14,822 nt of DNA from Candidatus Solincola jinzensis. GTDB taxonomy: Bacteria > Actinomycetota > Geothermincolia > Geothermincolales > RBG-13-55-18. The number at the start of each line of letters is the position of its first letter. Position 1 is the stretch's first letter. Location: the NCBI GenBank assembly GCA_015711875.1, contig JACVJG010000018.1, forward strand, positions 1 through 14,822, read 5' to 3'. Under the pieces are notes generated by a model. It worked only from the letters and a program-made list of their open reading frames with translations. It had not been told where the DNA came from and did no database searches. Shown piece by piece: positions 13,521-14,822 of this stretch. The position numbers were made by a program, and so were the translations under genes.

Positions 13521-14822
13521 CCATTGCTAGGCCTCCGCTGTTTCCCCTCCTCCTCGACCTGCGGGATAAGCCTTGCCTCGTGGCGGGGGGAGGCGCCACG
13601 GCGGCGAAGAGGGTGCGCTCCCTGCTTTCGGCGGGCGCCGGGGTGATGGTGGTCGCCCCGGAGGTGGAGGGTTCCCTGAGGGATATGGTCATGGAAGGGG
13701 AGGTCGCGTGGGCGCAGAGGCCTTTCGCGCCGGAGGACGTGGAGGGAAAGTTCCTGGTCGTGGCGGTGACGGATGACCCGTCCCTGAACGCCGCTATTGA
13801 GTCGATATGCCGCAGCCGCGGGATCCTGGTGTGCGCCAACGCTCCGGACTGGAGAGGCGACGCCCTTTTCCCCTCCGTGATAAGACAGGGCGAGCTGGTG
13901 ATCGCCGTCAGCACCAGTGGAGGGAGCCCCTCCCTTTCCCGCATGATCAGGGAGGAACTGGAAGCGGGTATGGACCAGGAGTTGCCAGCCCTGGTCTCGG
14001 TGATGAGCGGGGTGCGGAAAAGGCTCAAGGAGAGGGGGGTCAGCCCCTCGTTCCAGGAATGGAGGGCGGCTCTGGACGATGGTATTTGCCAGATGATGGT
14101 AGATGGCGACTACCGGGGAGCGGAGGAGGAGCTGCTGAGGCGGCTTTCCGGGGCGCCGGCGGAAAACCCGGAGATCGCGGTATGGGGCATAAGCCACAGG
14201 ACGGCATGCCTGGAGGCCAAGGAGCGCCTCTCGCTGGAAGCGCGCGAGCTCGAGAGGTTGATAAAGGATATGAAAGCGAGGTTGGGAAACGCTCTGGTGC
14301 TGGATACCTGCAACAGGTTCGAGGTGTATTCCTTCACCCTGCCGTTACGGCTGCGCGAAGCGGTAGGGAGCATGGTCGTTCCGCGTCTCGCGGGCCTCGA
14401 GGAAGGCAGGGATTACGAATGCTATTTTCTGCGGGGAGAAAGCTGCCTGCGACACCTGGTGCGGGTGGTGAGCGGCCTGGACTCCATGGTGGTAGGCGAA
14501 CACCAGATAAGGCACCAGGTACGCAGGGCGGCGCGGCTCTCGGAGTCCCTGGGGGCCCTCCGACACCCCTTGAAGGGAGCGGTGCAGAGAGCCCTCCACG
14601 CGGGGCGCGGTATCGCCGCCCACCTCTCGGGATATGGGGAGGAGAGGTCGATCAGCGGAGAGGCGGTGGCGGCGGCCAGAGAATGCGCGGGAGGCCTGGA
14701 GGGAAAAGCGGTGCTGGTGATAGGGAGCGGTCAAGCGGGGGGGATCGCGCTGCGCCTGCTGGCGAAGGAGGCGGTGGGAAGATTGTGGTTCATGGGATCG
14801 CATTACCACCGTGTGTCGCGCC
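13517..14822 (+). CDS. Met8-type precorrin-2 dehydrogenase fused to glutamyl-tRNA reductase (HemA); 3' end outside window
   Basis: One uninterrupted frame runs from ATG 13517 to the right edge (435 full codons); I translated it codon by codon and found no stop. Residues 1 to about 212 match the CysG-N/Met8 family: VAGGGATAAKRVRSLLSAGA (NAD-binding), VAVTDDPSLN, CANAPDWRGDALFPSVI (Asp111 may be the catalytic Asp), and VIAVSTSGGSPSLSRMIR. This domain oxidises precorrin-2 to sirohydrochlorin, the substrate of CbiX. Residues from about 219 are glutamyl-tRNA reductase: WGISHRTACLEAKERL, LDTCNRFEVY with nucleophile Cys265, SGLDSMVVGEHQIRHQVRRA, and an NADPH-binding VLVIGSGQAGGIA (399-411). The HemA dimerisation domain lies beyond the window. 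HemA makes glutamate-1-semialdehyde, the first tetrapyrrole-specific step. The start overlaps the cbiO stop (ATGA). Confidence 0.9.
   Translation, partial: MTIARPPLFPLLLDLRDKPCLVAGGGATAAKRVRSLLSAGAGVMVVAPEVEGSLRDMVMEGEVAWAQRPFAPEDVEGKFLVVAVTDDPSLNAAIESICRSRGILVCANAPDWRGDALFPSVIRQGELVIAVSTSGGSPSLSRMIREELEAGMDQELPALVSVMSGVRKRLKERGVSPSFQEWRAALDDGICQMMVDGDYRGAEEELLRRLSGAPAENPEIAVWGISHRTACLEAKERLSLEARELERLIKDMKARLGNALVLDTCNRFEVYSFTLPLRLREAVGSMVVPRLAGLEEGRDYECYFLRGESCLRHLVRVVSGLDSMVVGEHQIRHQVRRAARLSESLGALRHPLKGAVQRALHAGRGIAAHLSGYGEERSISGEAVAAARECAGGLEGKAVLVIGSGQAGGIALRLLAKEAVGRLWFMGSHYHRVSR

Noticed and set aside
1..14822. CRISPR arrays, tRNA/rRNA genes, phage or integrase genes
   Set aside because: I saw no regularly spaced repeats, no tRNA- or rRNA-like sequences and no recombinase or phage structural motifs.

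Overview
The window reads as a high-GC anaerobic bacterium. Genes are tightly packed, with strong Shine-Dalgarno sequences and many ATGA start/stop overlaps. It carries the cobalt-early (anaerobic) cobalamin route and Tat-exported iron-sulfur proteins. A deep-branching anaerobic actinobacterial lineage (Geothermincolia/OPB41-like) would fit, but this is an impression from gene content and base composition, not a phylogenetic placement. There is no rRNA, tRNA, CRISPR array, integrase or autonomous transposase in the window.

Layout. (1) 2-2902, + strand: three consecutive FAD-dependent oxidoreductases. The first is cut by the window edge. A 160-bp inverted-repeat element without an ORF sits between the second and third. 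(2) 3192-4405, - strand: a membrane acetyltransferase-like gene (heparan-alpha-glucosaminide N-acetyltransferase / DUF1624 type) broken by an in-frame TGA and a -1 frameshift in a G run. (3) 4406-5141: a gene-free stretch with a 24-nt direct repeat pair. (4) 5142-8055, + strand: an ATGA-coupled three-gene unit of a Tat-signal DUF362 protein, a NapH-like membrane polyferredoxin with an odd 150-residue tail, and a Tat-exported NapG-like ferredoxin. This is probably a membrane/exported electron-transfer module. (5) 8372-9163: a winged-helix regulator of a type I associate mainly with archaea (COG1497-like). (6) 9164-9696: a 533-bp leader with several hairpins, an AT-rich sigma70-type promoter and a palindromic operator candidate. 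(7) 9697 to the right edge: a cobalamin/tetrapyrrole operon, cbiX-cbiC fusion, cbiM, cbiN, cbiQ, cbiO, and a Met8-HemA fusion that runs off the window.

How the genes fit together. HemA commits glutamyl-tRNA to tetrapyrroles. The Met8 domain oxidises precorrin-2 to sirohydrochlorin. The CbiMNQO ECF transporter brings in Co2+, CbiX inserts it, and CbiC acts near the end of corrin-ring formation. Two of these steps are fused to partners. No canonical cobalamin riboswitch (B12 box) was found in the leader. Instead, the regulator promoter and the cbi promoter share a TNTCAGAAAA-N2/3-TGAT element just downstream of each predicted -10. I infer that the regulator may control both promoters.

Most worth following up: the shared operator candidate with the unusual regulator, the Met8-HemA fusion in that domain order, the CbiX-CbiC fusion, the inverted-repeat element inserted inside an operon, and the decayed acetyltransferase gene.
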